From Brasilonema angustatum HA4187-MV1 (lineage in GTDB: Bacteria > Cyanobacteriota > Cyanobacteriia > Cyanobacteriales > Nostocaceae), in NCBI GenBank assembly GCA_019359695.1, contig JAHHGV010000045.1, positions 1 through 64,000 of the forward strand: a stretch of 64,000 bases of DNA. Direction: 5' to 3'. The position numbers and the translations under genes are program-made. This document shows positions 37,911 to 49,700 of this stretch, one piece after another. Within the stretch, counting starts at the first letter, position 1. Each line of letters begins with the position of its first letter. Under the pieces are notes generated by a model. It was not told the DNA's origin. It was given only the letters and a program-made list of their open reading frames with translations, and searched no databases.

Positions 37911-38857
37911 TTCAAACTAGGTGGGCAGGAAAATTTATCCTTAAGACAAGGCAGAGGGAAAAAGGTAGCTATGCTAAAGCGAAGGGAGTTTTAGCCAATT
38001 TGACTTTTAGTTACATGCTTGGTGTTTATTTGCGCCTTTCTAGTTACTCATTCATAATTGAGGCAAACTTCAACCATCTGTCACACTTAAAAGTCAATGG
38101 TGTCAAGAAGTTTTTCAAGGCAACCTAAATAGCAGGGATTTTCCTGATGCTATTTCAAAAAAACGTTTATTATCGTTAATCCTAGAACTTATAAACTTTT
38201 ATTGCAAGATGGATACTTAGTAATGAAAACTTGGAATCAAGAACGAACTTCGTCCCCGACGCTCAAATTTACCTTCATCAGCCAAGACTAACGCTACTCA
38301 TTAATGCACACTGCCTTCTGTTGAGTTTCATCTTCAGTGCGATAAGCCCGCTTGCTGACTTCTTATGCGTATCGCCAATGCTAAGGCTCCGCGCATGAGC
38401 ATCTCCTGTTGTTTTCACCTTAAGTTTATCCTTATTTGTTAGGATTCACTATACTAACTTAAATTCTACGTTATAACCCAACAATCGTATGAACTGTTTT
38501 GCTCTATAAAGAGATGAGAGAAATGAAATAAATTTCTATTAATTATGTAAAATTCGGATTCTATATCCACCAAGAGAATATATTTATTGTCAGCATGAGT
38601 CAGCATACTGAATGAACCCAAAAAAAGGCATTAGTCACGAAAACAGTACCAGATCTAAGCACAGCACTTAAGCGGCGTATGCTGGGGGATTTGCCCCGTC
38701 AATAACGCCTATGCCTGCCTTCGTCTGACGACGAACAGTGCTCAGACGTAGATCGACGCTTACCCAAGCGATGGAATTAATACTGTCGGTAGTTGACAAC
38801 TGAAAAATGTTAAGTAACAAGTAGACACACGCACAACCCGTACTTGGAGAAACATAA

Positions 38858-40024
38858 GTGGAAGATAATACAAAAAATGCTTTAGAATCTAAGTCTATTC
38901 TGTGCATAGGACTAGGCTGGTTTCCTAAAACCCCAGGGGGATTGGAACGATATATCTATGAACTGACTCACAAACTAGCAGCAAATCAAGACAAAGTTGA
39001 ATTATGTGGAGTAGGTTTACCAGAAGCTGAACCAAACTTGCCGATAAAATTGACTAATTTGGCCTCACCAAGTAGTCCTATTTGGAAACGATTGTGGTGT
39101 ATTCGCAATAATTTTCAGAAAACAAGAACTGAAAAACCAGATGTCATTAACTTACATTTTGCACTATATAGTTTCCCGATTTTGGATCTTTTGCCAAAAG
39201 GTGTGCCTGTTACCTTTAACTTTCATGGTCCTTGGGCTTTTGAGAGTCAAGAAGAAGTGGAACAGAGGAAACTAAGTATTCTTATCAAAGCTAAGTTGAT
39301 AGAACAAAGAACATATAACCACTGCGATCGCTTTATTGTTCTTAGCAAAGCATTCGGGAATATATTACACAAAGAGTATCACGTTCCTTGGAACAAAATT
39401 CATGTCATCCCTGGGGGAGTTGATATTACTCAGTTTCAACCTAATTTATCACCTCAAGAGGCTCGATCAAAACTAGACTGGCCGCAAGATCGCCCAATTT
39501 TATTCACCGCCCGCCGCTTGGTGAATCGAGTAGGGCTTGATAAATTGTTGGAAGCCTTGGCTATTATTAAGCCGAGGATTTCAGATGTTATGCTGGCGAT
39601 CGCAGGACGTGGACCACTACAAGCAACACTACAACAGCAGGCTACTGAATTAGGATTGAGCAATCATGTGAAATTTTTAGGGTTCATGCCTGACGAACTC
39701 TTACCTGTTGCTTACCAAGCAGCTGACTTGAGCATCATGCCCAGTCAGTCTTTTGAAGGATTTGGATTGGCAGTAGTAGAATCTTTAGCCTGCGGTACTC
39801 CTGTTGTGTGTACTCCGGTTGGAGGAATGCCAGAAATTTTAGAACCATTTTCACCAGATTTCATTACGTCTTCCACAGAAGTTGCAGCCATTGCAGAAAG
39901 ATTAGAACAGGTGCTATTGGGAAAAGTGCCAACACCTTCACGACAAGCTTGTCGTCAGTACGCTGTCACAAACTTCAACTGGGATAAGATAGCTCAAGAT
40001 GTACGGCAAGTTCTATTGGCTTAG
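38858..40024 (+). CDS. Glycosyltransferase family 4
   Basis: GT-B enzyme of 388 residues: LGWFPKTPGGLERYIYEL, NFHGPWAFE, HVIPGGVDITQFQPN, FTARRLVNRVGLDKLLEAL, AIAGRGPLQ, and SFEGFGLAVVESLACGTPVVCTPVGG. GTG 38858 with TTGGAGA upstream is the start. Separated from the rest of the island by repeat-rich DNA, so it may be its own transcription unit. Confidence 0.9.
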   Translation: MEDNTKNALESKSILCIGLGWFPKTPGGLERYIYELTHKLAANQDKVELCGVGLPEAEPNLPIKLTNLASPSSPIWKRLWCIRNNFQKTRTEKPDVINLHFALYSFPILDLLPKGVPVTFNFHGPWAFESQEEVEQRKLSILIKAKLIEQRTYNHCDRFIVLSKAFGNILHKEYHVPWNKIHVIPGGVDITQFQPNLSPQEARSKLDWPQDRPILFTARRLVNRVGLDKLLEALAIIKPRISDVMLAIAGRGPLQATLQQQATELGLSNHVKFLGFMPDELLPVAYQAADLSIMPSQSFEGFGLAVVESLACGTPVVCTPVGGMPEILEPFSPDFITSSTEVAAIAERLEQVLLGKVPTPSRQACRQYAVTNFNWDKIAQDVRQVLLA

Positions 40025-40139
40025 CTGTAACACAATAAGAAGAAAAAACTAAAATCTCTTGAGGCTGCTTTGGCAACTTTTTCCTTTGCAGTCGTACCAT
40101 ATACAAAACCTCGTGCAAAAATCAATTTGAAGAAAATTA

Positions 40140-40248
40140 AACCACAGATAAACCTTGCGCTTTGTGAGGTGTAGCCATGAGCAAAGCGCGTTTGGTAAGC
40201 TTGGGCAGCAGATACACACAGATAAATTATCTGTGTTAATCTGTGGTT
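40140..40248. repeat. Multi-hairpin dispersed repeat with AACCACAGAT ends
   Basis: AACCACAGAT (40140-40149) is perfectly inverted at 40239-40248. Inside are two more perfect stems: GCGCTTTG/CAAAGCGC (40157-40189) and CACAGATAA/TTATCTGTG (40217-40235). It fills the 307-bp gap between two GT4 genes. The ACCACAGATAAACACAGAT-type ends are a familiar dispersed repeat in cyanobacteria. Confidence 0.65.
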
Positions 40249-40331
40249 CTAAAGATCCATTAATCATACTTCTGCAAGAACAAGAAGTTTACTCTTAATG
40301 GCTGCTACTCACTGAAATTATTAAAGATGAT

Positions 40332-41468
40332 ATGAAAATTCTCTTCCTAGATCAAAGTGGTAAACCAGGTGGGGCTGAACTGTGTTTAATAGATATCGCC
40401 AAACCTTATAAAGATAACTCTTTAGTGGGATTATTTGCTGATGGTTCTTTTAGAAATTTACTAGAACAAAATCACATTTCGGTTCAAGTTCTCACAAATC
40501 AGGTTATACAAGTTCGTAAAGAAAGCAGTTTAGCGCAAGGATTAGGCAGTCTGGCTCAAATTCTGCCTCTGATTTCTAAAGTTGTGCAAAAAGCCAAAGA
40601 ATTTGATTTAATTTACGCGAATACGCAAAAAGCCTTAGTTGTTGGCGCACTAGCAAGTTTTTTCAGCCGTCGTCCTTTGGTCTATCATTTGCATGATATT
40701 CTTTCCCCAGAGCACTTTAGCCAAACCAACCGTCGCATTGCTGTAACTTGCGCCAATCGTTTTGCATCACTCGTCATTGCCAATTCTCAAGCAAGTCAAG
40801 CAGGCTTCGTTGCAGCAGGAGGACGCTCAGATATCACTGAAGTGGTTTACAATGGCTTTGACCCAAAAAATTATCAAACCCACGAGTCCGATGTCAGTCA
40901 AATTAGACAACAACTGGGGTTAGATGGACAATTTGTTGTCGGACACTTTAGCCGTCTCGCACCTTGGAAAGGACAGCATATATTAATAGAAGCACTCGCA
41001 CAATGTCCTGTTGATGTCACAGCAATCTTAGTCGGTGATGCACTGTTTGGAGAACAAGAATATGTCCAGCACTTACACCAACAGGTGACAGCGCTGGGAC
41101 TAGAAAACCGAGTCAAATTTTTAGGATTTCGTTCAGATGTTCCCCTGCTGATGGCGGCTTGTGACTTAGTTGCACATACCTCAACCGCCCCAGAGCCGTT
41201 TGGTAGAGTGATTGTAGAGGCTATGCTCTGTGGAAAACCTATTGTGGCTGCAAAAGCTGGCGGTGCAGTAGAATTAGTAGAGCACGGTGTCAATGGTTTC
41301 TCAGTCACACCAGGAAAGCCTGATGAATTAGCACAAGTGATAACCACCTGTCTAAAACAACCACAGAAGATTGCGACGATCGCTCATCATGCACAAACTA
41401 CAGCCAGCCAGCGTTTTGATGTCACAGCCATTAATCAGCAAATTGCCGTGCTGCTGGATAAGTTATGA
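40332..41468 (+). CDS. Glycosyltransferase family 4
   Basis: GT-B enzyme of 378 residues: FLDQSGKPGGAELCLIDIA, YANTQKALVVGALASFF, LVYHLHDILSPEHF, GHFSRLAPWKGQHILIEAL, LVGDALFGEQEY and APEPFGRVIVEAMLCGKPIVAAKAGG. Complete with no odd residues. It is the last recognisable gene of the polysaccharide island. Confidence 0.9.
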   Translation: MKILFLDQSGKPGGAELCLIDIAKPYKDNSLVGLFADGSFRNLLEQNHISVQVLTNQVIQVRKESSLAQGLGSLAQILPLISKVVQKAKEFDLIYANTQKALVVGALASFFSRRPLVYHLHDILSPEHFSQTNRRIAVTCANRFASLVIANSQASQAGFVAAGGRSDITEVVYNGFDPKNYQTHESDVSQIRQQLGLDGQFVVGHFSRLAPWKGQHILIEALAQCPVDVTAILVGDALFGEQEYVQHLHQQVTALGLENRVKFLGFRSDVPLLMAACDLVAHTSTAPEPFGRVIVEAMLCGKPIVAAKAGGAVELVEHGVNGFSVTPGKPDELAQVITTCLKQPQKIATIAHHAQTTASQRFDVTAINQQIAVLLDKL

Positions 41469-41506
41469 TCCAGATAAACCTGACAGAGCAGCTTCAAAGC
41501 ACGCAA

Positions 41507-41908
41507 CTATAAACCCACTAATTCATGCGATTCAAAATCTGTGAGTTGTTGAGCTATTGTGAGTCTTGCTTGCAGTTTCGCTACGCTAAACAGGTTGCGC
41601 AGATATTCTAAATGGGCAACAGCATTTGCCTTTTCGGTAGTTAATTGTATTAGGGTGTCCATCGCCTTTTGGTATTCTTGATTCACAAGTAACACTTCAA
41701 AACGACGAGATTTGCGTTGAGCATCATTTTTCAAATCCATATCAAAGGCGGCGGCGCGATCGGCATTACCTTCAAACCGATTAATTTGCAGCTGAACTGC
41801 CATTAATTGAGAGTCTACTTTATTTACTCTTTGGGCAGCTTGAGCGATGTCTTCGACAAGGGCTGTGCCCAACGCCGCTGGATAATGATTCAGTTGGTTT
41901 GTTAACAT
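41507..41908 (-). CDS. Conserved-looking hypothetical protein, helical
   Basis: Family not recognised. About 133 residues from ATG 41908 (an upstream ATG at 41941 would add 11). Predominantly alpha-helical, charged and probably coiled-coil: heptad-like AQAAQRVNKVDSQLMAVQLQINRF and LIQLTTEKANAVAHLEYLRN. No membrane segment or signal. It lies 108 bp downstream of the next small gene on the same strand, probably one transcript. Codon use looks normal for the genome. Confidence 0.6.
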   Translation of the reverse strand: MLTNQLNHYPAALGTALVEDIAQAAQRVNKVDSQLMAVQLQINRFEGNADRAAAFDMDLKNDAQRKSRRFEVLLVNQEYQKAMDTLIQLTTEKANAVAHLEYLRNLFSVAKLQARLTIAQQLTDFESHELVGL

Positions 41909-42016
41909 AGATGAATTGTGTTTACGCAATTTTACATACAAAATAGCAAAGACATGGTAATGAGTAGCTACGGTAAACGGGAAAGGTGAGGGAGTATTTT
42001 CTCCCCCGATCTCCCT

Positions 42017-42283
42017 TTATGCTGCTTCCCTCAGTTGAGGCGCTTGGATAGTCACCTCCCCAATATTTAAGGAAAGCTGTTCAGCGTGAGGTACTGCAGC
42101 TTGCTCTAATACTTGAACTTCAATATTTACACTGACTAAATAACTGCCTGTATCAGCACCAACCGCTTCGGCGACTAACTTGGCAATATCTGGGCGTTTA
42201 GCAGTCAATGGGTCACGTAAAATACACCGATCCCATTCATGCTTAGCAGTCGGATTAAGGCTGAGAATATAGTGCTTGATCAT
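42017..42283 (-). CDS. Small hypothetical protein
   Basis: Not recognised. 88 residues from ATG 42283 (ATG 42304 is an alternative). Contains KHEWDRCILRDPLTAKRPDIAKLVAEAVG followed by a probable beta-rich half, SYLVSVNIEVQVLEQ and LSLNIGEVTI. Small soluble protein paired with the helical protein downstream. The pair could be a complex, but there is no evidence for a function. Confidence 0.5.
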   Translation of the reverse strand: MIKHYILSLNPTAKHEWDRCILRDPLTAKRPDIAKLVAEAVGADTGSYLVSVNIEVQVLEQAAVPHAEQLSLNIGEVTIQAPQLREAA

Positions 42284-42455
42284 AGGACAAACCGTCGAAC
42301 CCATCTCATAAGGCTGTCACACACCCGTTTTGTACTTTACTGGGCTTTGTGAACGCTATCTTAATTATAGTATATTTGTACTAAAAAAGCGAGTGAGATG
42401 GGCTTGGTTATTAGTGATTGCACTACTAACCACTAACAACACATCCTATAGTTTG

Positions 42456-44060
42456 TTACGGAAGAAAAATGGAAATTCCGGCTTGGTCAAAGGCGATTTT
42501 AAGGCGACGGCGATACTCTCTTGCTACACTCCATTGCTTGAGGGGTTGTGTTTTAATCCATACACGAATCAAGAAACCTTTCTCAGCAACAGCAAAATTA
42601 TCTATTCCCAAAACTTGAGGTGTTTCCAGAATTTGATGATCCCATAGCGGATCTTCATCCATTTCCACACCAACTTTTTGAATTAATTTTATCGCCTGGT
42701 CAACATCGGTTTGGTATGCAACTGGGATAGTTAAATCGGCTCTTGACCAGCGACTGGAAAGATTGGCAACTACTTTGATTTCACTGTTAGGAATCGTAAT
42801 TAAGCGCCCTTCTCCATCGCGTACTTGGGTCATCCGCAGATTCAAGTTTTCGACCAACCCACTGAAAGTTCCAACTGTAATATAATCACCTAAGGCGTAC
42901 TGGTCTTCTAGAATAATCAAAAAGCCGTTGATCGCATCTTTTATCAGACTTTGGGATGCCAGGGACACTGCAACACCAACTAGACTTGCACCTGCCAGCA
43001 AAGGAACTAGTTCTACACCCAAAAATCCCAAACCTATGAGAGTACCAACTACTATACAGGTAATGGTGGCGATACTTTTGCTAACGCCAGAAATAGTAGA
43101 AACTCGCAATTGTATACGTTCGGGAGCTTCCGGAGTCAATAAGACAGCACTATTGACTAAAGCAGAACTGAAGCGGTCAATCAAGGCATAGCTCAGACGT
43201 ATTACCACATAAGTTCCCAGAGCGACAACACCCACTTTCAAAGGAATTTGCGCCCCAAAGATAATCGATTGCTGAAGCGCTCGTGTGTAGGGAAATAAAC
43301 CCAGTATATAAAGACTTCCACCCCCCCAAATCGTTGCTTGGGCTAGCTGATACAGCCGCCTCTTGACCTCTGTAATATGTTTCTGTTCTTGTTGATTTAG
43401 CTGTATCGTAATCGGTCTAGTTGCTGCTGAAGCCGTGGTAACAGGCTCTGCCTTATATTTTTTGCGACGGTGTTGGTAAGAATAAACCCCCCAACTGAGA
43501 ACAATCATCGCCACTCCAGCAGCTGCAGCAATTTGACCTTGTTGAATTAAAAACTTACTTTGTCGCTCCTGCTTTGCGCGTTTCAAACCTTCTTTCAACT
43601 TTTCAACGATTTGCTTTGCAACTGTATCGACAGTATCCTGTTGTTGCAAACTGGCATCGTAGTCATTGACGGTCATCAGATATTGACCATTAAGAAGAAT
43701 TACTACAGTTTCAGTTACAGTCGTTTTTCCGTTCTTAGTCGTTGATTTCTTTTCTGGTGTAATCTGTACATTAGGTTCTGCATCAGATTTTTGAAAGTAT
43801 TCCTGACTCAGTTGATCCAACCTTTGTTGGATATCTTGTGAACGCTGTGCCAAATTCCCTTTTGGTGCCGCTATCTGAAACAAACGCCTACCATCCAAAA
43901 AAACCCAACGTGTTTGTGGTGCTTTTTCTAATTCATTAATCAAAAAGTTAGGAGTTTGTAGGTTAGGTAATAAGGGAATCTGCTGCGCTGTAGCTTTTGG
44001 CATTGTCCCAACAGTGATCACTATTGAAGAAAAAGCGATCGCCACAAATTGAAAGCGCAA
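42456..44060 (-). CDS. MscS-type mechanosensitive channel
   Basis: 534 residues. Signal peptide MRFQFVAIAFSSIVITVGTM ending near AQQ; a periplasmic domain follows (about 25-160); then four or so membrane helices (about 170-190, 250-275, 285-305, 325-370). The pore helix and beta domain are the conserved MscS part: LLAGASLVGVAVSLASQSLIKD (Gly/Ala-rich TM3), then FLIILEDQYALGDYITVG and VRDGEGRLITIPNSE. Opens under membrane tension to release solutes. Longer than E. coli MscS (286), as is common for cyanobacterial members. Monocistronic. Confidence 0.92.
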   Translation of the reverse strand: MRFQFVAIAFSSIVITVGTMPKATAQQIPLLPNLQTPNFLINELEKAPQTRWVFLDGRRLFQIAAPKGNLAQRSQDIQQRLDQLSQEYFQKSDAEPNVQITPEKKSTTKNGKTTVTETVVILLNGQYLMTVNDYDASLQQQDTVDTVAKQIVEKLKEGLKRAKQERQSKFLIQQGQIAAAAGVAMIVLSWGVYSYQHRRKKYKAEPVTTASAATRPITIQLNQQEQKHITEVKRRLYQLAQATIWGGGSLYILGLFPYTRALQQSIIFGAQIPLKVGVVALGTYVVIRLSYALIDRFSSALVNSAVLLTPEAPERIQLRVSTISGVSKSIATITCIVVGTLIGLGFLGVELVPLLAGASLVGVAVSLASQSLIKDAINGFLIILEDQYALGDYITVGTFSGLVENLNLRMTQVRDGEGRLITIPNSEIKVVANLSSRWSRADLTIPVAYQTDVDQAIKLIQKVGVEMDEDPLWDHQILETPQVLGIDNFAVAEKGFLIRVWIKTQPLKQWSVAREYRRRLKIAFDQAGISIFLP

Positions 44061-44324
44061 TGGGCACCTCCTTTACTATTTCAACCCTGCTAGCTTAGCT
44101 AAAAATTTAGCCCGCCTAATCAGCCCCAGTAATTATACTGTCTGTAGTTAGATATTTATCAATTTGATGTTAATAAAAATTTATATGATTATATATTTTG
44201 TAAAAAAATAATTATGGGATGTTCCGTTGTTAAATTATTGGAATGCCACCACCAGCCACCAATCAATCATAAATAACAGAACTCAAGTTGACCTTTGAAA
44301 GGGGTGTAGGGGAGCCAGTGCCCT

Positions 44325-44560
44325 ATGGCTTACGCCACGCCTTACGCCACGCCTTACGGCTATCGGAGAGAACCTCCGGTCACGCTGCGCTAACGCAGTC
44401 GCCTAGGTCGGGAGAGCCGTCATTCGCGCTGTCTCACCGTGGGCGGGTTTCCCGACTTGAGGAGCCACTGCGTTGCGGAGAGCAGCGCCTTGCGGGGGTT
44501 CCCCCCGTTGTGGCGACTGCGGAGGGTTCCCCCCGTTGTAGCAAGTGGCGTGCACCTGGC
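44325..44560. repeat. Cluster of GC-rich dispersed palindromes
   Basis: A tandem 12-mer TTACGCCACGCC (44334-44360 region) is followed by several palindromic blocks, including two copies of GGTTCCCCCCGTTGT (about 44489 and 44526). GC content is far above the flanks. Same repeat style as 61360-61560. No gene; the 80-100-codon frames here are artefacts. Confidence 0.6.
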
Positions 44561-44633
44561 GTGGAAGAAAGTAAAACACTCTTACCCTAACTTTATTCCA
44601 AAGTTGTCGGAACCAACGAATTAACCATTCACT

Positions 44634-44677
44634 TACACCCCTACACCCCTACACCCTTACACCCTTACACCCCTAAT
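44634..44677. repeat. 8-bp short tandem repeat (CACCCCTA)
   Basis: Five copies of CACCCCTA/CACCCTTA in a row. Same unit as 37872-37910. About 157 bp upstream of ahcY. Confidence 0.75.
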
Positions 44678-44818
44678 TTATTGACATTCGCGCTCTCAAA
44701 CGTCAAGCTAGTGCAAAGAACCATTAACTGGCTTTTTTGTGAGCAAATCTTGTTTCAGATTGCCAGTCTTGGAATACTCTAGTAGAGTGCGTAAGAATTT
44801 ACGCCAATTTCTTTGTAA

Positions 44819-46111
<1,293 letters not shown>

Positions 46112-46135
46112 GCCCAGCTTAGAATTTGAGAGCGT

Positions 46136-46185
46136 CTAAAAGAGCGTACGCGAAGCGTCAAGCCTCCGGCTTATCGCTCTTTTAG
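46136..46185 (+). terminator. Terminator-like hairpin / dispersed repeat after ahcY
   Basis: CTAAAAGAGCG is perfectly inverted as CGCTCTTTTAG around a nested AAGCCTCCGGCTT hairpin, 24 bp after the ahcY stop. Its core recurs inverted at about 46530-46595, so it is also a repeat-family member. Confidence 0.6.
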
Positions 46186-46269
46186 TATGACGAATGGTGG
46201 GATAGGCAACTTGCTTATCCCGCTTTTTTTGCAAGGTAAGCAGCTCAACCTAATTAAACGTGAAATCTG

Positions 46270-46600
46270 AAATGTCATTACGAGCGGAACAGAGTGAAGC
46301 GTAAGCGCAAAGCGCACGCTAAGAGCGTTCGCGCAGCGTGGTCACTGAGCTTTGTCGAAGTGTGTCCTTTTGGGACTCATACCAAATTGCAATCAAAGGT
46401 AGTACCTGTCATTGCGAGTGAAACGAAGTGGAGCGAAGCAATCTCCCCTAAAGCGCTACTACAACAGAACGCAACTTAGTATCAGTAATCGCAAAGATTC
46501 TATTTTACGTTTTTCAATGTTAACCAACAAGAGCGATAAGCCGGAGGACTTCGGCGTGAGCGCTCAGTCGAACGCTTGACGCTTCGCGTACGCCCAGAAG
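46270..46600. repeat. Block of dispersed repeats between ahcY and the NACHT gene
   Basis: Contains GTCATTACGAG...GAA and GTCATTGCGAGTGAAACGAAG (about 46275 and 46410), a 29-bp tail TAATCGCAAAGATTC... (46486-46514) repeated with one mismatch at 60542-60570, and an inverted partner of the ahcY downstream repeat. No gene. It occupies most of the 630-bp gap. Confidence 0.6.
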
Positions 46601-46742
46601 CAATCCAAGCAATCTACGTGCTATTGGCACTGACAAAACACTGAACGCATTGCCCAAACAAAAGGTGTGTGATCCGCACAGGCAAGAAGAGCTAACTTAT
46701 ACAGCTACCTTGGTGGGCGTATAAGTCCTACATGAATAAAAT

Positions 46743-49700
46743 TCAGGAGTTTGATGGATGCATCAACTGCGTCACCTCAACTGCTTCTTCTTGTAAATCC
46801 AACTCTCGATAGATTTGCAAACTTTCAGATAAAAACTGAGTTGCAATTGGCTCTGCATCAGGCTGATTTTGTTGGGCACGTTTTCTGTAAATTTCGCCCA
46901 AGAGCTTGAGTGCTGCGGCTTCCTGTTTGCGGCGGTTATACTCCTGAAAGATTCGCAGAGATTCTTGAGCGATTTCTTCCGCACGATTAAGATTTTGTAA
47001 AACCTCCACCTCTAAATAAGCACGAGCCATATCGAGAGCTTCATCGGCTCTATCCACTGTTTGCCCTAATTCAGTAAGATAAGTTAAGCCAGTGTGGTAG
47101 TATTGCTCGAACAGGACTACTTGTTCTTGTATTGATGAGTCGTCGCTAAGTAAGAAACGTAGGCGTTCTGAGTAGAGTGAACCGAGGATGGTGTAGTCAT
47201 AAGCTAGATTATCCTTATAATCGCCTGTCGTATTAAGTTGAATTGCTTGATGAATATTAGATTCAGCTTGTGTTAATAATGTTAATAAGCTGAGAGCTAC
47301 AACGTTATCTTGATAAGTTTTAGCTAAAAGGGTTTGAGCATAACCAAGTCTCCTAAGAGTCCGAGCTACATTATTATCTCGACCTAACTGTTGATAAACT
47401 TGCTTGCTTTGTTGATAGGAATTGATTGCTTGCTCATATTTCCCCCACTGCCGATAAATCCAACCTAACTGATAGTAAGCATCGGCAATACCGACTTGGT
47501 CATCCAACTGCTGACGAATTGCTAAGTCTTGGTTTTGGCATTCAATGGCTCGCGAATATTTTCCCCATTCTTTGTAAGAATCAGCCATCCAGTACCACTG
47601 ATTAGCTACATTCTGTTCTTGATCTAAGTTTTGGTAAAGCTCTTTGCTTTGTTGATGATAATTGATTGCCTGTTCGTATTTACCCCATTCTTGATAAATT
47701 CTACCTAATTGATAGTAAGCACTGGCAATATTGACTTGGTCATTCAACTGCTGACGAATCGCTAAGTCTTGGTTTTGGCATTCAATGGCTCGCGAATATT
47801 TTCCCCATTCTTTGTAAGAATCAGCCATCCAGTACCACAGGTCAGCTACATTACTATCTCCACCTAACTCCTGATAAACTTCCTTACTTTTTTGATAGGA
47901 ATTGATTGATGGCTCGTATTTACCCCATCCTTGATAAATCCTACCTAATTGATAGTAAGCAAGGGCAATATTTACTTGGTCATCCAACTGCTGACGAATC
48001 GCTAAGTCTTGGTTCTCGCATTCAATGGCTCGCGAATATTTTCCCCATTCTTTGTAAGAATCAGCCATCCAGTACCACTGATTAGCTACATTCTGTTCTT
48101 GACCTAAGTGTTGGTAAAGTTCCTTGCTTTGTTGATGATAATTGATTGCCTGTTCGTATTTTCCCCATTCTTGATAAATTCGACCTAATTGATAGTAAGC
48201 ACTGGCAATATTAACTTGGTCATTCAACTGCTGACGAATCACTAAGTCTTGGTTTTGGCATTTAATTGCTCGCTCATATTTTCCCCATTCTTTGTAACAA
48301 TCAGCTATCCAGTTCCATAGGTCAGCTACATTACTATCTCCACCTAAGTGCTGATAAACTTCCTTACTTGTTTGATAGAAATTGATTGCTCGCTCGTATT
48401 TACCCCACCCTTGATAAATTCGACCTAACTGATAGTAAGCAAAAGCAATATTGACTTGGTCGTTTAACTGCTGACGAATCGCTAAGTCTTGGTTCTCGCA
48501 TTCAACGGCTTGTTCATATTTGCCGCATTCTTTGTAGCAATCAGCGATCCAGTACCACAGGTCAGCTACATTATCTCCACCTAACTGCTGATAAACTTCC
48601 TTACTTTGTTGATAGGAATTGATTGCTTGCTCGTATTTACCCCACCCTTGATAAATCTGACCTAACTGATAGTAAGCAAAAGCAATATTGACTTGGTCAT
48701 CTAACTGCTGACGAATCGCTAAGTCTTGGTTCTCGCATTCAACGGCTTGTTCATATTTGCCGCATTCTTTGTAGCAAACAGCCAAATTGTACCACTGGTT
48801 AGCTACATTATTATCTCGATCTAACTGTTGATAAACTTCTTTGCTTTGCTGATAGGAATTGATTGCTTGCTCGTATTTACTCCACCCTTGATAAATCTGA
48901 CCTAACTGATAGTAAGCATCAGCAATATTGACTTGGTCATCCAACTGCTGACGAATCGCTAAGTCTTGGTTTTCGCATTCAATAGCTCGCTCATATTTTC
49001 CCCATTCTCTGTAGCAAACAGCCAAATTGTACCACTGGTTAGCTACATTATTATCTCGATCTAACTGTTGATAAACTTCTTTGCTTTGCTGATAGGAATT
49101 GATTGCTTGTTCGTATTTACCCCATTCTTGATAAATCTGACCTAACTGATAGTAAGCATCGGCAATACTAACTTGATCATCCAACTGCTGACGAATCACT
49201 AAGTCTTGGTTTTCGCATTCAATGGCTCGCTCATATTTTCCCCATTCTCTGTAGCAATCCGCTATCCAGTTCCACAGATTAGCTACATTATTTTCTCGAC
49301 TTAACTGTTGATAAATTTCCTTGCTTTGTTGATAGGAAGTAATTGCTTGCTCGTATTTTTTTGATTCTTGATATATTCGACCTAACTGATAATAAGCAAG
49401 GGCGACATTGACTTGTTCATCCAACTGCTGACGAATCGCTAAGTCTTGGTTTTCGCATTCAAGTGCTCGCTCATATTTTCCCCATTCTCTGTAGCAAACA
49501 GCCAAATTATACCACAGGTTAGCTACATTATTTTCTCGCTCTAACTGTTGGTAACATTTCTGGCTTTGTTGATAGGAATTAATTGCTTGTTCGTATTTTC
49601 TCCACCCTTGATAAATCCTACCTAATTGAAAGTAAGCACTGGCAATGTTGACTTGGTCATCCAACTGCTGACGAATCGCTAAGTCATGGTTTTCGCATTC

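Larger units (their letters stand above)
37411..38857. other. 1.4-kb intergenic region with repeats
   Basis: No supportable gene. It contains the hairpin at 37798-37829 and the 8-bp tandem repeat at 37872-37910. Around 38335-38400 lies GC-richer sequence with GCGATA/TATCGC patterns like other dispersed repeats of this genome. A 79-codon minus-strand frame at 38668-38907 lacks motifs and overlaps the start of the next gene. Confidence 0.4.

Noticed and set aside
38668-38907. Minus-strand frame of 79 codons
   Set aside because: Overlaps the start of a well-supported GT4 gene and shows no domain.
42330-42647. Plus-strand frame of 105 codons
   Set aside because: Mostly antisense to the conserved 3' end of the MscS gene; no motif.
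44288-44624. Open frames of 61-100 codons in GC-rich DNA
   Set aside because: They lie on stacked palindromic repeats and read as repeat-derived sequence.
44634-44677. Short tandem repeat as CRISPR or telomere-like array
   Set aside because: Octamers are contiguous with no spacers; they match cyanobacterial short tandem repeats.
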